Positions 54,903 to 62,839 of a DNA stretch of 63,076 bases are shown piece after piece. The DNA is from Woeseiaceae bacterium (GTDB taxonomy: Bacteria > Pseudomonadota > Gammaproteobacteria > Steroidobacterales > Woeseiaceae). Within the stretch, counting starts at the first letter, position 1, and the number at the start of each line of letters is the position of its first letter. The translations under genes were made by a program, and so were the position numbers. The notes beneath the pieces are model-generated. The model saw only the letters and a list, made by a program, of their open reading frames with translations, ran no database searches and was not told the origin of the DNA. The stretch covers positions 1 through 63,076 of the forward strand of contig JAOIZZ010000003.1 of assembly GCA_028227395.1 (NCBI GenBank), read 5' to 3'.

Positions 54903-55895
54903 ATGAGCTTCATGATACGAAAAATAAAATTATTATTTACGGTTATCTTAACTTTGTTGGCAGGACTGAGTGTAAGTCTTCTTTTCTGCGGTTTATTAGT
55001 AACCTCTATTGATGTGCGCCCCCTGGTTATTCAGAGCGTGCACCTCTTCAGTGATTATGAATTGCAGATTGAAGAGCCTGTGTATGTTGATATATATCCT
55101 GAGCTGAATCTAAAAATCACCGGATTATCTCTAAGTGAAAAAAAATTAGATCAAATGACCGATTTTGTTGAGATTGGTCGAATTGATTTTACTTTGGACA
55201 CAGCGCTATTGATGTCTGAGGGACAATTTATTAGTAATATTAATCTACAAGAAATAGACCTTCATCTTCGCCTAGTGAGCGATCAATTAACCAATTTAGA
55301 TCGTGCTTTGGCGTCCAACACAAATCTAATTGGTCGTATGACTGGAGAAATTTCATTAAGTGGTGAAGGCAATAGTATCTCCGATTTGATGGATAACTTA
55401 AATGGTAAGATGAATATAGAGCTTACTGAGGGCAAATGGTTAAGCTACGATATCTGGCATCAGTTAAGAGTGGCTCGTTCGATTTATAAAAGAGAGGATG
55501 CACCGGAACTGCCTATCACAAAGAATAATGATACTTTTTCTATAAAAGCAAGTGGACCGATTGAGAGGAGTATATTTAAGAATGCTGATTTTTTCATGAA
55601 AATGCCTTATACGCTCATCCATGGAAGAGGTGAATTAAATTTAATTGATGGGTTGTTTGATTATTCTTTAAGAGCTACTTTTGAAAAAGGATTAACCTCT
55701 ATATTGAATTTAAGTGAAGATGAATCTTTAGATTTTTCATCAGCGACTCTCCCTATTCGAGTCAGAAATGATGGAGAATCAGTGACATTTCGCCCGGATA
55801 TTGAGGAAATTTTTCGTGATGAAGTTGAGAGCACACTTAATAAGCAAAATGATGGCTTAAAAAACAAGATCATGAATAATCTATTCAATTGGTGA
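54903..55895 (+). CDS. AsmA-like envelope protein, short form
   Basis: The 330-aa protein has one N-terminal membrane helix (about 9-33) and then the AsmA N-terminal pattern (YVDIYPELNLKITGLSLSE, VEIGRIDFTLDTALLM). It joins directly to the C-terminal AsmA part (LNGKMNIELTEGKW, GRGELNLIDGLFDYSL). The middle part of full AsmA (about 600 aa) is missing, so this is a compact member. AsmA-like proteins span the periplasm and are linked to phospholipid transport. The asmA-like/mutY/yggX order is also seen in pseudomonads. A second ATG lies at 54912. Confidence 0.8.
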   Translation: MSFMIRKIKLLFTVILTLLAGLSVSLLFCGLLVTSIDVRPLVIQSVHLFSDYELQIEEPVYVDIYPELNLKITGLSLSEKKLDQMTDFVEIGRIDFTLDTALLMSEGQFISNINLQEIDLHLRLVSDQLTNLDRALASNTNLIGRMTGEISLSGEGNSISDLMDNLNGKMNIELTEGKWLSYDIWHQLRVARSIYKREDAPELPITKNNDTFSIKASGPIERSIFKNADFFMKMPYTLIHGRGELNLIDGLFDYSLRATFEKGLTSILNLSEDESLDFSSATLPIRVRNDGESVTFRPDIEEIFRDEVESTLNKQNDGLKNKIMNNLFNW

Positions 55896-55947
55896 GAGGA
55901 ACAAAGAGTCTCTCTGGTATTTATTTTTAGCGAGAAGATAATTTAAA

Positions 55948-56985
55948 GTGCATGAGTTTTCAGAATCGGTATTAACGTGGTTTGACGGCTTCGGACGTAA
56001 AGATCTTCCTTGGCAAGAAAATAAAAATCCCTATCGTATTTGGGTTTCAGAAATTATGTTGCAGCAAACTCAAGTTGCTACGGTTATCCCCTATTACTTA
56101 CGTTTCATGGAATCGTTCCCAAATCTAAATGCTCTTTCTAACGCTCCGTTAGAGAGTGTCCTTCATCACTGGTCAGGATTAGGTTATTACGCACGAGCTC
56201 GTAACTTGCATAAAACAAGCGTGCTTATAGAGCAAGTTCACGGTGGAGTTTTCCCGTTAGATTTTGATACTTTACTGGCATTACCCGGCATTGGTCGATC
56301 AACAGCAGGTGCAATTTTGGCATTATCCGACAGTCAGCGCTTTGCTATCTTAGACGGCAATGTGAAACGAGTCTTAGCGCGTTTTCATGCGGTTGAAGGC
56401 TGGCCGGGTAAAAAGAAAATAGAAAATTTACTTTGGGTTTTGGCAGAAGGGCATTTACCAAAACAGAAAATTGCCTCTTATACGCAAGCAATGATGGATT
56501 TAGGGGCAACAGTTTGTACTCGCACTAAACCCAGGTGCTCTGTTTGCCCGATTCAAAAATCTTGTATTGCACACGATCGTTTTGCAGAAGAAATTTACCC
56601 CACACGAAAGCAATCAAAGGCAAAGCCTCACCGGATTTTGCCAGTAATTATGCTAATCTGTAAGGGTAAGATTGTCATGGAAAAAAGACCACAAAGAGGT
56701 ATTTGGGGCGGATTATTTAGCTTACCAGAACTCAAAGATGAGTCTTTATTAGAGGCATGGTGTGAGGAAAGAATCGGATACTTACCGAAAAATATTAATA
56801 AGGGTAAAAGTCTGCAACATGCATTTAGTCACTACTCAATTGAAATAAAACCAATTGAAGTGCGTCTTAACGTTTCTTTTAGTAAAATAAAACTTAGATC
56901 GACTGAAACATGGTATGCGTTAAATGAGCCGGCTGAAATTGGGTTAGCGGCACCCATTAAGAAATTATTGAACAATTTTCATTGA
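55948..56985 (+). CDS. mutY: Adenine DNA glycosylase MutY
   Basis: MutY removes adenine mispaired with 8-oxoguanine. The 345-aa protein has the catalytic Glu in VSEIMLQQTQVATV, the helix-hairpin-helix LPGIGRSTAGAI, the catalytic Asp in ILDGNVKRVLAR, and the 4Fe-4S loop C-x6-C-x2-C-x5-C (CTRTKPRCSVCPIQKSC). A C-terminal NUDIX-like 8-oxoG domain follows (MEKRPQRGIWGGLFSLPE). The start is GTG 55948, where the conserved N-terminus begins. Confidence 0.96.
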   Translation: MHEFSESVLTWFDGFGRKDLPWQENKNPYRIWVSEIMLQQTQVATVIPYYLRFMESFPNLNALSNAPLESVLHHWSGLGYYARARNLHKTSVLIEQVHGGVFPLDFDTLLALPGIGRSTAGAILALSDSQRFAILDGNVKRVLARFHAVEGWPGKKKIENLLWVLAEGHLPKQKIASYTQAMMDLGATVCTRTKPRCSVCPIQKSCIAHDRFAEEIYPTRKQSKAKPHRILPVIMLICKGKIVMEKRPQRGIWGGLFSLPELKDESLLEAWCEERIGYLPKNINKGKSLQHAFSHYSIEIKPIEVRLNVSFSKIKLRSTETWYALNEPAEIGLAAPIKKLLNNFH

Positions 56986-56998
56986 AAGGTAAATTGAG

Positions 56999-57268
56999 AT
57001 GACTCGTAAAATTATGTGCTGTATTTTGAAAGAAGAGGCAGATGGACTTGATTATGCACCGTACCCAGGTGAATTAGGCCAGCGAATTTACAATGAAGTT
57101 AGCAAAGAAGCTTGGTCACGTTGGTTGGGACATCAAACCATGTTAATCAACGAATATCGATTAACTCCAATAGAGCCTGAGGCCAGAAAATTTTTAGAAA
57201 CTGAAATGGAAAAATATTTTTTTAGTGGTGGCGCTGCGGTACCTAAGGAATTTGTTCCAGAAAAATAG
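56999..57268 (+). CDS. Oxidative damage protection / Fe(II) trafficking protein YggX
   Basis: The 89-aa protein follows mutY, as in many gammaproteobacteria. It has the family start [19 protein letters not shown], with the conserved Cys near residue 7, [33 protein letters not shown] and a helical C-terminus with MEKYFF. YggX protects iron-sulfur enzymes, and MutY is one such enzyme. It ends 6 bases from the convergent lrp-type gene. Confidence 0.94.
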   Translation: MTRKIMCCILKEEADGLDYAPYPGELGQRIYNEVSKEAWSRWLGHQTMLINEYRLTPIEPEARKFLETEMEKYFFSGGAAVPKEFVPEK

Positions 57269-57274
57269 GATTAT

Positions 57275-57742
57275 TTAACTCAACGGAAGTTCGGTTGTTT
57301 TTTGTACTGTCCGAATGGCAAAGCTAGAGTTGACTCTTGAGACACCTGGAAGTTGTGTTAAAGCTTCATTATGTAATCGTTCAAAATCTGCCATATCAGC
57401 AACGACTAAATGTAATAAGTAATCGAATTCACCGGTCATTAAATAACATTCTAATATTTCTGGTATATTTTTTACGGCCTCTTCAAAGGCGACCAATTCA
57501 CTTTTTTCTTCACGTTTTAATACGATATGCACGAATACGGTATCGGTTAGGCCCACTTTTTTTTGATCCAATAGAGCTACAAAGCTGTCTATTAAACCAT
57601 CATCTTCGAGAGCTCTTACGCGACGTAGACAAGCCGATTCTGAAAGATGAACAGCATCCGCCAATTCCACATTACTGATACGCCCATCTCGTTGAAGGAT
57701 GGAGAGTATTTGCTTATCAAAATTATCAATCTTTATTGGCAT
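57275..57742 (-). CDS. Lrp/AsnC family transcriptional regulator of ald
   Basis: From ATG 57742 the 155-aa protein starts MPIKIDNFDKQIL, with the N-terminal helix-turn-helix (ISNVELADAVHLSESACLRRVRAL) and the C-terminal RAM ligand domain (EILECYLMTGEFDYLLHLVV). A frame to 57772 adds residues overlapping the operator and is unlikely. It is divergent from alanine dehydrogenase across 139 bases holding two palindromes, so alanine-responsive control of ald and of itself is the likely role (inference from the known Lrp/AldR-ald pairing). Confidence 0.92.
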   Translation of the reverse strand: MPIKIDNFDKQILSILQRDGRISNVELADAVHLSESACLRRVRALEDDGLIDSFVALLDQKKVGLTDTVFVHIVLKREEKSELVAFEEAVKNIPEILECYLMTGEFDYLLHLVVADMADFERLHNEALTQLPGVSRVNSSFAIRTVQKTTELPLS

Positions 57743-57768
57743 AAAATTTCTTATTTTTATGAATATAA

Positions 57769-57781
57769 GCAATATTATTGC
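57769..57781. promoter_or_regulatory. Lrp-type operator 1 (GCAAT-N3-ATTGC)
   Basis: This is a perfect 13-base palindrome with arms GCAAT/ATTGC. Its left edge is 27 bases from the lrp-type start codon. An identical-arm copy is centred 41 bases away, close to four helical turns, which suits cooperative binding by an Lrp-type oligomer. Confidence 0.7.
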
Positions 57782-57809
57782 ATAAATATATTAAAAAAGA
57801 TTAAATTCA

Positions 57810-57843
57810 GCAATAAAATTGCGTAAATTACTCGGTATATTGC
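57810..57843. promoter_or_regulatory. Lrp-type operator 2 plus phased half-site
   Basis: The palindrome GCAAT-AAA-ATTGC occupies 57810-57822. A further ATTGC at 57839-57843 lies exactly 21 bases (two helical turns) beyond the right arm of operator 2; its left partner is degenerate. The group ends about 40 bases before the ald start codon and probably overlaps the ald promoter. Confidence 0.65.
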
Positions 57844-57881
57844 ATTAATAATAACACTAAAACTATTTAAGGAAAATAATC

Positions 57882-59000
57882 ATGAAAATTGGCGTGCCTA
57901 AAGAGATAAAAATTCTAGAGTATCGTGTTGGAATGACGCCATCTGGTGTTAAGGAGCTCGCCAGTGACGGACATGAGGTATTTGTTGAAACCAATGCTGG
58001 TATGGGTATTGGAATGACGGATCAAGATTATAAAAATGCTGGAGCGACTATTTTGTCCACCGCAAAAGAAATTTTTGATATTGCAGAATTAATTATCAAG
58101 GTTAAAGAGCCTCAATTGCAAGAATGCAGCATGTTGCGCTCGGATCAAGTTCTATTTACTTATCTGCATTTGGCTGCAGATCCAGATCAAGCTGCGGCTC
58201 TGGTTAAATCTGGAGTCACTGCAATCGCTTATGAAACAGTAACAGCTAAGGATGGTTCTCTGCCTTTATTGACACCCATGAGTGAAGTTGCAGGACGATT
58301 GTCTGTTCAAGCAGGTGCTTTTTCTTTACAAAAAGCCAACGGTGGTAGAGGTGTATTATTAGGTGGTGTTCCGGGAGTCAAGCCGGGGCAGGTACTCGTA
58401 ATTGGTGGTGGTGTTTCTGGTACGCATGCTGCTGAAATGGCGATTGGATTGGGGGCTGAAGTGACAATTTTAGATCGTTCTATTACCAGATTAAGACAAT
58501 TAAATGATATTTTTGGTAGTCGAATCAATACTCAATACTCCACCAAAGATGCCATTGATTCGTTAGTGGTTGAATCAGATTTAGTCATTGGTGCCGTATT
58601 GATCGCGGGAGCTGCAGCTCCTAAATTAGTTACCAAAGAACATGTAAAAGCTATGCGCTCAGGCGCTGTGATGGTTGATATCTCGATTGATCAGGGTGGT
58701 TGCTTTGAAACCAGTCGCCCAACAACTCACGCTGAACCCACATATGTGATAGATGATGTCGTCCATTACTGTGTGACTAATATGCCAGGCGCGGTTCCAA
58801 GAACCTCAACGTTTGCCCTGACAAATGCCACTTTGCCTTTTGTTAAGGCCTTGGCTGGAATGGGCTGGCGTGAGGCGCTCAAAAATGACAAACATCTTGC
58901 TAATGGTTTGAATGTCCATAATGGCCAAATTAATTTTGAAGCTGTGGCGCAGGAATTAGGTTACGAGTATTTATCAGCAGAAGCTGCAATTTCTGCATAA
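57882..59000 (+). CDS. ald: Alanine dehydrogenase
   Basis: Ald interconverts L-alanine and pyruvate plus ammonia with NAD. The 372-aa protein has VPKEIKILEYRVGMTP at the start, KVKEPQ with the catalytic Lys, YLHLAAD with the catalytic His, the NAD motif VLVIGGGVSGTHAAEMA, and VDISIDQGGCFETSRPTTH. AAGGAAAA precedes the ATG. Control by the adjacent Lrp-type regulator is suggested by the shared palindromes. A short terminator-like stem follows the stop. Confidence 0.97.
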   Translation: MKIGVPKEIKILEYRVGMTPSGVKELASDGHEVFVETNAGMGIGMTDQDYKNAGATILSTAKEIFDIAELIIKVKEPQLQECSMLRSDQVLFTYLHLAADPDQAAALVKSGVTAIAYETVTAKDGSLPLLTPMSEVAGRLSVQAGAFSLQKANGGRGVLLGGVPGVKPGQVLVIGGGVSGTHAAEMAIGLGAEVTILDRSITRLRQLNDIFGSRINTQYSTKDAIDSLVVESDLVIGAVLIAGAAAPKLVTKEHVKAMRSGAVMVDISIDQGGCFETSRPTTHAEPTYVIDDVVHYCVTNMPGAVPRTSTFALTNATLPFVKALAGMGWREALKNDKHLANGLNVHNGQINFEAVAQELGYEYLSAEAAISA

Positions 59001-59027
59001 AAAAAAGGACTTATCGCCCCTTTTTTT
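59000..59027. terminator. Bidirectional terminator between ald and the secreted-protein operon
   Basis: An A-run ending in GG (59000-59008) can pair with CC and a T-run (59019-59027) around a 10-base loop. The T-run suits termination of ald rightward, and the A-run gives the same on the opposite strand for the convergent gene. The GC core is only two pairs, so it is weak. Confidence 0.5.
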
Positions 59028-59040
59028 ATTAGACCTTAAC

Positions 59041-59748
59041 TTATTGTTTAGGCCAACTCTTGACTGGCATGATAAGAGAAGTATTCACAACTTCACGCAT
59101 GCCACTCACTTTTTTCACAAATTTTGCATATGCTTTAGTAGTAGTGAGATCAGGATTAACATCCTCAATACTTGCGCCGCCAATGTATACGAAATGTGAA
59201 AGAGCATCCGATCCAAAGTTAACTCTATTTAGACCGTATGAGCTTTTAACAAAACCTGCCTCAACATTATTGTCCATCAACTCTGACCAAGCTTTAGCAT
59301 AAGCCGCTTCATCAGCAAGACTAAGTTGCATATCATATTTCATAAATACGGTATCCATGTACCAGTCTTTTTTCTCAACAACAGGAATAATTGTGTAATC
59401 AGTAATTTGCGTTGATCCACTTTTTAAAATATCCGCGTAAAATCTAGCTCCTGCTGGACAGGTTGCTGTTAAGTCACGCGCTTTTTGAAAATCAGATATC
59501 TTTTCGTATGAAACAATAAAAAAGTGTGTAGATTGTTTAGTGCCATTTACTACTTCTTGCATTAAACCTACATCTGCTGGATATTTATTTCCACAATCTG
59601 AGCTTGCAAAACTATCCATTGCAGCAATTACTGCCGGAAGATTTGTTATTTGCATATGAGTAAATTGATGCATTTCATGCCTAGATATGTCTTGAGCAAA
59701 AATTGATCCACTCGTCATTGCGATAATTAAAAATAATATTTTTTTCAT
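59041..59748 (-). CDS. Secreted protein of unknown function with internal duplication
   Basis: I do not recognise this family. The 235-aa product has a signal peptide (MKKILFLIIAMTSGSIFAQ, likely cut after FAQ) and no later membrane segment. Two halves of roughly 100 residues look alike: THFFIVSYEKISDFQ ... TDYTIIPVV in the first and SHFVYIGGASIEDV ... NTSLIMPV in the second. The strand-helix-strand pattern could fit tandem ferredoxin-like (ABM-type) domains, which is only a guess. AGGAT is 5 bases before ATG. It is the second gene of a pair with the gene at 59769 (20-base gap) behind a Fur-like box. Confidence 0.75.
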   Translation of the reverse strand: MKKILFLIIAMTSGSIFAQDISRHEMHQFTHMQITNLPAVIAAMDSFASSDCGNKYPADVGLMQEVVNGTKQSTHFFIVSYEKISDFQKARDLTATCPAGARFYADILKSGSTQITDYTIIPVVEKKDWYMDTVFMKYDMQLSLADEAAYAKAWSELMDNNVEAGFVKSSYGLNRVNFGSDALSHFVYIGGASIEDVNPDLTTTKAYAKFVKKVSGMREVVNTSLIMPVKSWPKQ

Positions 59749-59768
59749 ATGTATCCTTTTATTTAATT

Positions 59769-60515
59769 TTAATTTCTTTTTCTGATTCTCTTACCTACAA
59801 ATGCTCTTGGTTTACCGCAAGAATAGACATCACTTGTATTTGTAAGAGTGCCTCTTAAGCTTTCAACTTTATCGGAATTTATTCCCCAATCTTTAAGGCT
59901 TGCATGAACACTGAGCATCATAAAATCATAGGCACCAATACCAGCTGGTACGCCCGCACCAGGAATGACTATTCTTGAGTGATGATTATAGCCATTTGAC
60001 CTGGCCTCTTTGAGGTTTTTCTGACGAGCACTATATACATCTCCAAATGACTTCTCATCTTGCATATTACAGTCCCTAAAAATTGCTACAAATTCATCGT
60101 AATTCATCTTCCAATCTTTCGGATTTTCGAATAGATATTGGCGGGCAGTAAAAGCAGCAGGGCAAGATTTAGCCGGCCAGCTTGCTCGAGGACCCGATTT
60201 GAAGTATTCCGATTTTTCATTCATCATGGTTTCTGCATTATTGGTAATCCCTACTAATACAAAATCATGATGATCATTTGGGGATCTATAAAGTGGAGTC
60301 AAAATGTTTCCTTGATAGCCACTAAGCTCATTGTCATCCATCCATTGGTTCCATTCATCGACCCATTTATTCAGATCATTAAAGTCTTTGCCATCATCAA
60401 ATTTACACGCAAAATACTCGGCCCTGATGGGTTGCGGAAGTGTCTCTGCATTGATTGAGGCAATAGAACTTAAAAAAAGACCAAGAATAAGGACAATATT
60501 GATTAGGCGGTTCAT
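59769..60515 (-). CDS. Secreted protein of unknown function, first gene of a putative Fur-controlled pair
   Basis: The 248-aa product has a signal peptide (core LINIVLILGLFLSSIASINA, cut near INA) and a soluble remainder with four Cys. It also looks duplicated: FACKFDDGKDFNDL ... HDFVLVGITN ... SCPAAFTARQYL, then FVAIFRDCNMQDEK ... YDFMMLSVHA ... SCGKPRAFVGKRI. Each half carries a 'Cys ... SC..AF' pattern, suggesting a disulfide per half. The C-terminus is basic. AGGA is 7 bases before ATG, and the Fur-like palindrome is 47 bases upstream. No function is assignable. Confidence 0.75.
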   Translation of the reverse strand: MNRLINIVLILGLFLSSIASINAETLPQPIRAEYFACKFDDGKDFNDLNKWVDEWNQWMDDNELSGYQGNILTPLYRSPNDHHDFVLVGITNNAETMMNEKSEYFKSGPRASWPAKSCPAAFTARQYLFENPKDWKMNYDEFVAIFRDCNMQDEKSFGDVYSARQKNLKEARSNGYNHHSRIVIPGAGVPAGIGAYDFMMLSVHASLKDWGINSDKVESLRGTLTNTSDVYSCGKPRAFVGKRIRKRN

Positions 60516-60562
60516 ATTATTTTCCTAGGTTGATTAAATTAACTAATAATTTTTAAATATAT

Positions 60563-60577
60563 TGAGAATGATTCTCA
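60563..60577. promoter_or_regulatory. Fur-box-like palindrome
   Basis: TGAGAATGATTCTCA is a 7-1-7 inverted repeat that matches the Fur pattern TGATAATnATTATCA except for one symmetric change, and is a form common in gammaproteobacterial Fur sites. It lies 47 bases upstream of the secreted-protein pair on the minus strand and about 90 bases from the tRNA-Phe promoter. Iron control of the pair is inferred. Confidence 0.65.
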
Positions 60578-60665
60578 GTAACATTTTTAACAGTAATATC
60601 TATATCTAACTGTTAAGATTTGTCAGCAAGAATATTAATTAGATTAAAAACAATTTAGTTTAGCT

Positions 60666-60694
60666 TTGTGATTTATTACGATGAGCTGTAGAAT
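60666..60694 (+). promoter_or_regulatory. Promoter of tRNA-Phe
   Basis: TTGTGA (60666-60671) and TAGAAT (60689-60694) are spaced by 17 bases, and the mature tRNA begins 11 bases after the -10 box. Spacing and position are as expected for a stable-RNA promoter. Confidence 0.6.
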
Positions 60695-60704
60695 ACGATT
60701 TCTT

Positions 60705-60780
<76 letters not shown>

Positions 60781-60875
60781 TTCAAAACCCCTATATAGAT
60801 ATAAAATAGTGCCAAATGAGTGACTTTTTGTTAGCCATTTAAGAAGGCCTTTTATAAGCATGTTATTAGCTTTTT

Positions 60876-61031
60876 CTATTTACTAACTGTTGTTTCGTCT
60901 CTGATATTAAGTTTTCCACAATGCGGGCAATATAACTTTTTAGGTTGCCATTCATCCATTGAAGGGATAGTCCAATATCCCTTACAAACTTTACATGTGA
61001 TATGCCATATCGTTTCTTTATCTATTTTCAC
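60876..61031 (-). CDS. Small zinc-ribbon protein (51 aa)
   Basis: This short gene starts at GTG 61031 and encodes MKIDKETIWHITCKVCKGYW, continues TIPSMDEWQPKKLYCPHCGK and ends IRDETTVSK. Two CxxC pairs (CKVC at 13-16, CPHC at 35-38) form a one-knuckle-pair zinc ribbon. The Trp-rich segment and GYWTIPSMD look like a conserved domain, not random sequence. It begins 12 bases after the SnoaL-like gene and is probably cotranscribed. No ATG fits and no strong ribosome-binding site is seen; the function is unknown. Confidence 0.75.
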   Translation of the reverse strand: MKIDKETIWHITCKVCKGYWTIPSMDEWQPKKLYCPHCGKLNIRDETTVSK

Positions 61032-61043
61032 TCTATTTATTTA

Positions 61044-61505
61044 TTACTCGTCGGCAATAACACTGTAATGCAGGCTAATTATTTTCCATTCACCATCTAT
61101 TTTTTGCCAAACTTCAGTTTCGTAACCTTTTTCTTCGTTGATGTCCCCCTCCGGTGAGCGCGAACGATTTTCTATAAATGAACCAACAACAGCAGTATTC
61201 CCACCTGGTGCTACTTTTATCTGTATATCTGAAGCTTTATTTTTTTCAACACCACCACCGGCTCCAACCATTGAATTTTTCCAGTAATCATAATAAGTTG
61301 ACACTTCCCACCGGTCCCCATAAAAATAAAGCATTGCATTTTCAGCGTACATATCGAAATAACCATCAACGTCATTCGTCTCATAAGCTAAATTAAAGGC
61401 GTCAGTTGCATTTCTTACTTCTGCCGCTGCTGTTGAGTGATGATGATCAGCAGATGCTGAAGTAAATATAAACATGGTGGTTAAGATAATTAAAAATTTT
61501 TTCAT
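61044..61505 (-). CDS. Secreted SnoaL/NTF2-like protein (DUF4440-type)
   Basis: From ATG 61505 the 153-aa product has a signal peptide (MKKFLIILTTMFIFTSASA) and then a His-rich start (DHHHS). A single NTF2-like cone domain follows: ATDAFNLAYETNDVDGYFDMYAENAMLYF, then WEVSTYYDYW, GNTAVVGSFIENRS and the end strand EVWQKIDGEWKIISLHYS. Such domains bind small ligands or act as isomerases or hydrolases; the substrate is unknown. GTGAG lies about 8 bases before this ATG, which is why I drop the four-residue extension to 61517. Confidence 0.8.
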   Translation of the reverse strand: MKKFLIILTTMFIFTSASADHHHSTAAAEVRNATDAFNLAYETNDVDGYFDMYAENAMLYFYGDRWEVSTYYDYWKNSMVGAGGGVEKNKASDIQIKVAPGGNTAVVGSFIENRSRSPEGDINEEKGYETEVWQKIDGEWKIISLHYSVIADE

Positions 61506-61593
61506 GCAGCATCTCACTTTTTTGATTTATGAATATTAATAAAAGCATACATGATTTTTAGTTTAGTTTTTTTTTGGACTCACTATATGAAAA

Positions 61594-61842
61594 TCACTTT
61601 ATTGGAAATTCTATCGATCTATAAATACGCTCACAGTTTTGATCCATCAGGTTAGCGCCCTCAAGATTGGCATCAGTGAGATCTGTATCAGTGAGGTTGG
61701 CACCACTCAGATCAACACCACTTAAATCACATTGCTTACAAGCATTCAATGTTTTTAATTTTATTAAATCTGCTTCGTTATATGCCCAACTATTAGTATT
61801 AAAGAGCATAAACGTAATAAGAGTTAATTTTTTTAGAAGCAT
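61594..61842 (-). CDS. Short secreted pentapeptide-repeat protein
   Basis: From ATG 61842 the 82-aa product has a signal peptide (MLLKKLTLITFMLFNTNSWA), a short helix (EADLIKLKTLNACKQ), and six pentapeptides of A(D/N)LXX type (CDLSG VDLSG ANLTD TDLTD, then ANLEG ANLMD). A Cys-containing tail follows. The CKQCDLSG start is common in small periplasmic pentapeptide proteins. Six repeats make about one and a half turns of a beta-helix. Role unknown. It lies 43 bases after the cyclodeaminase gene on the same strand. Confidence 0.75.
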   Translation of the reverse strand: MLLKKLTLITFMLFNTNSWAYNEADLIKLKTLNACKQCDLSGVDLSGANLTDTDLTDANLEGANLMDQNCERIYRSIEFPIK

Positions 61843-61885
61843 ATCTATTGCGTATAATATGTAAACATTTTTAGAAAGATGACTA

Positions 61886-62839
61886 TTATTTATTTTGGTA
61901 TGCAGATAATACGGATTCAGCAATTACTAAATCTTGAATCGCAACACCGGTTAAATCTGCAATTGATATTTGATCATCTTTTGTTCTGCCACTTTTTGTA
62001 CCATTAAATATTTCACCAATTTCAGTGAGTTGGTTTTTATCAATCGCGCCATGTTTAATCGCTTGGTGTATTTCACCTCTGATCAAATTTTGCTCAATAC
62101 TGTCGGCTACAATCACATCTGCTTTAGCGAGTATTTTGAAATCAAGTTCACATTTTTCATGCGTGTCAGAACCAATAGCTGTGATATGAGTGCCAGGCTG
62201 AATCCAATCAGATTTAAGGATAGGTTCTTTGGCAGAAGTGGTAGTGATAATAAGATTTGATCTTGAAGCGGATTGCTCTAAATCATCTTCAACAGTAATA
62301 TCTAGATGTAAATCGATTAAATCTCGTTTTACCTGTTCCGCCTTATCTTTGTCTCTGCCCCAAATAGATAATTTCTTAATCGACATCAAATCACAAAGAT
62401 ACTTTGTTTGATATCTTGCTTGCACACCAGTGCCAATAATTAAGGCATTATCAACGGATTTTTTTGCTAGTGCTTGAGAGGCTAATGCGCCAGCAACGGC
62501 CGTTCTAATAACGGTTAAATTTGCATTATCAATGAGCACCGCGTCGGGTTCACCAGTTGATAGATTAAATAATAACATCATCCCTTGCCCTGGAATAAGC
62601 CCAAGTTTCTCATTAGCCGGAAACCCAGAAGCTATCTTAATGACATAGTGTTTACCACCCTTCAGATAACCATATTTGATGTGTACTTCACCTTCAGGGT
62701 CATCCATGATTAACTCACCAACTGGTGGTATTTCTGCATGCCCCAATGAGTATTGAATGAAGGCATCTTTCATAGCTTTATAAACGTCAAGATTTTTAAT
62801 AAGTGGCTTGATTTGTGGCCAAGTTAAAATAGTACTCAT
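61886..62839 (-). CDS. Ornithine cyclodeaminase / mu-crystallin family protein
   Basis: The 317-aa enzyme from ATG 62839 has the family pattern: KYGYLKGGKHYVIKIASGFP, DNANLTVIRTAVAGALASQAL, the NAD-binding ALIIGTGVQARYQ, HITAIGSDTHEKCELD with the catalytic Asp position, and the end ISIADLTGVAIQDL. Members include ornithine cyclodeaminase, alanine dehydrogenase and ketimine reductases, so the substrate is open. AGGTG lies 6 bases before the ATG, which overlaps the stop of the preceding gene as ATGA; a GTG at 62848 is less likely. Confidence 0.88.
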   Translation of the reverse strand: MSTILTWPQIKPLIKNLDVYKAMKDAFIQYSLGHAEIPPVGELIMDDPEGEVHIKYGYLKGGKHYVIKIASGFPANEKLGLIPGQGMMLLFNLSTGEPDAVLIDNANLTVIRTAVAGALASQALAKKSVDNALIIGTGVQARYQTKYLCDLMSIKKLSIWGRDKDKAEQVKRDLIDLHLDITVEDDLEQSASRSNLIITTTSAKEPILKSDWIQPGTHITAIGSDTHEKCELDFKILAKADVIVADSIEQNLIRGEIHQAIKHGAIDKNQLTEIGEIFNGTKSGRTKDDQISIADLTGVAIQDLVIAESVLSAYQNK

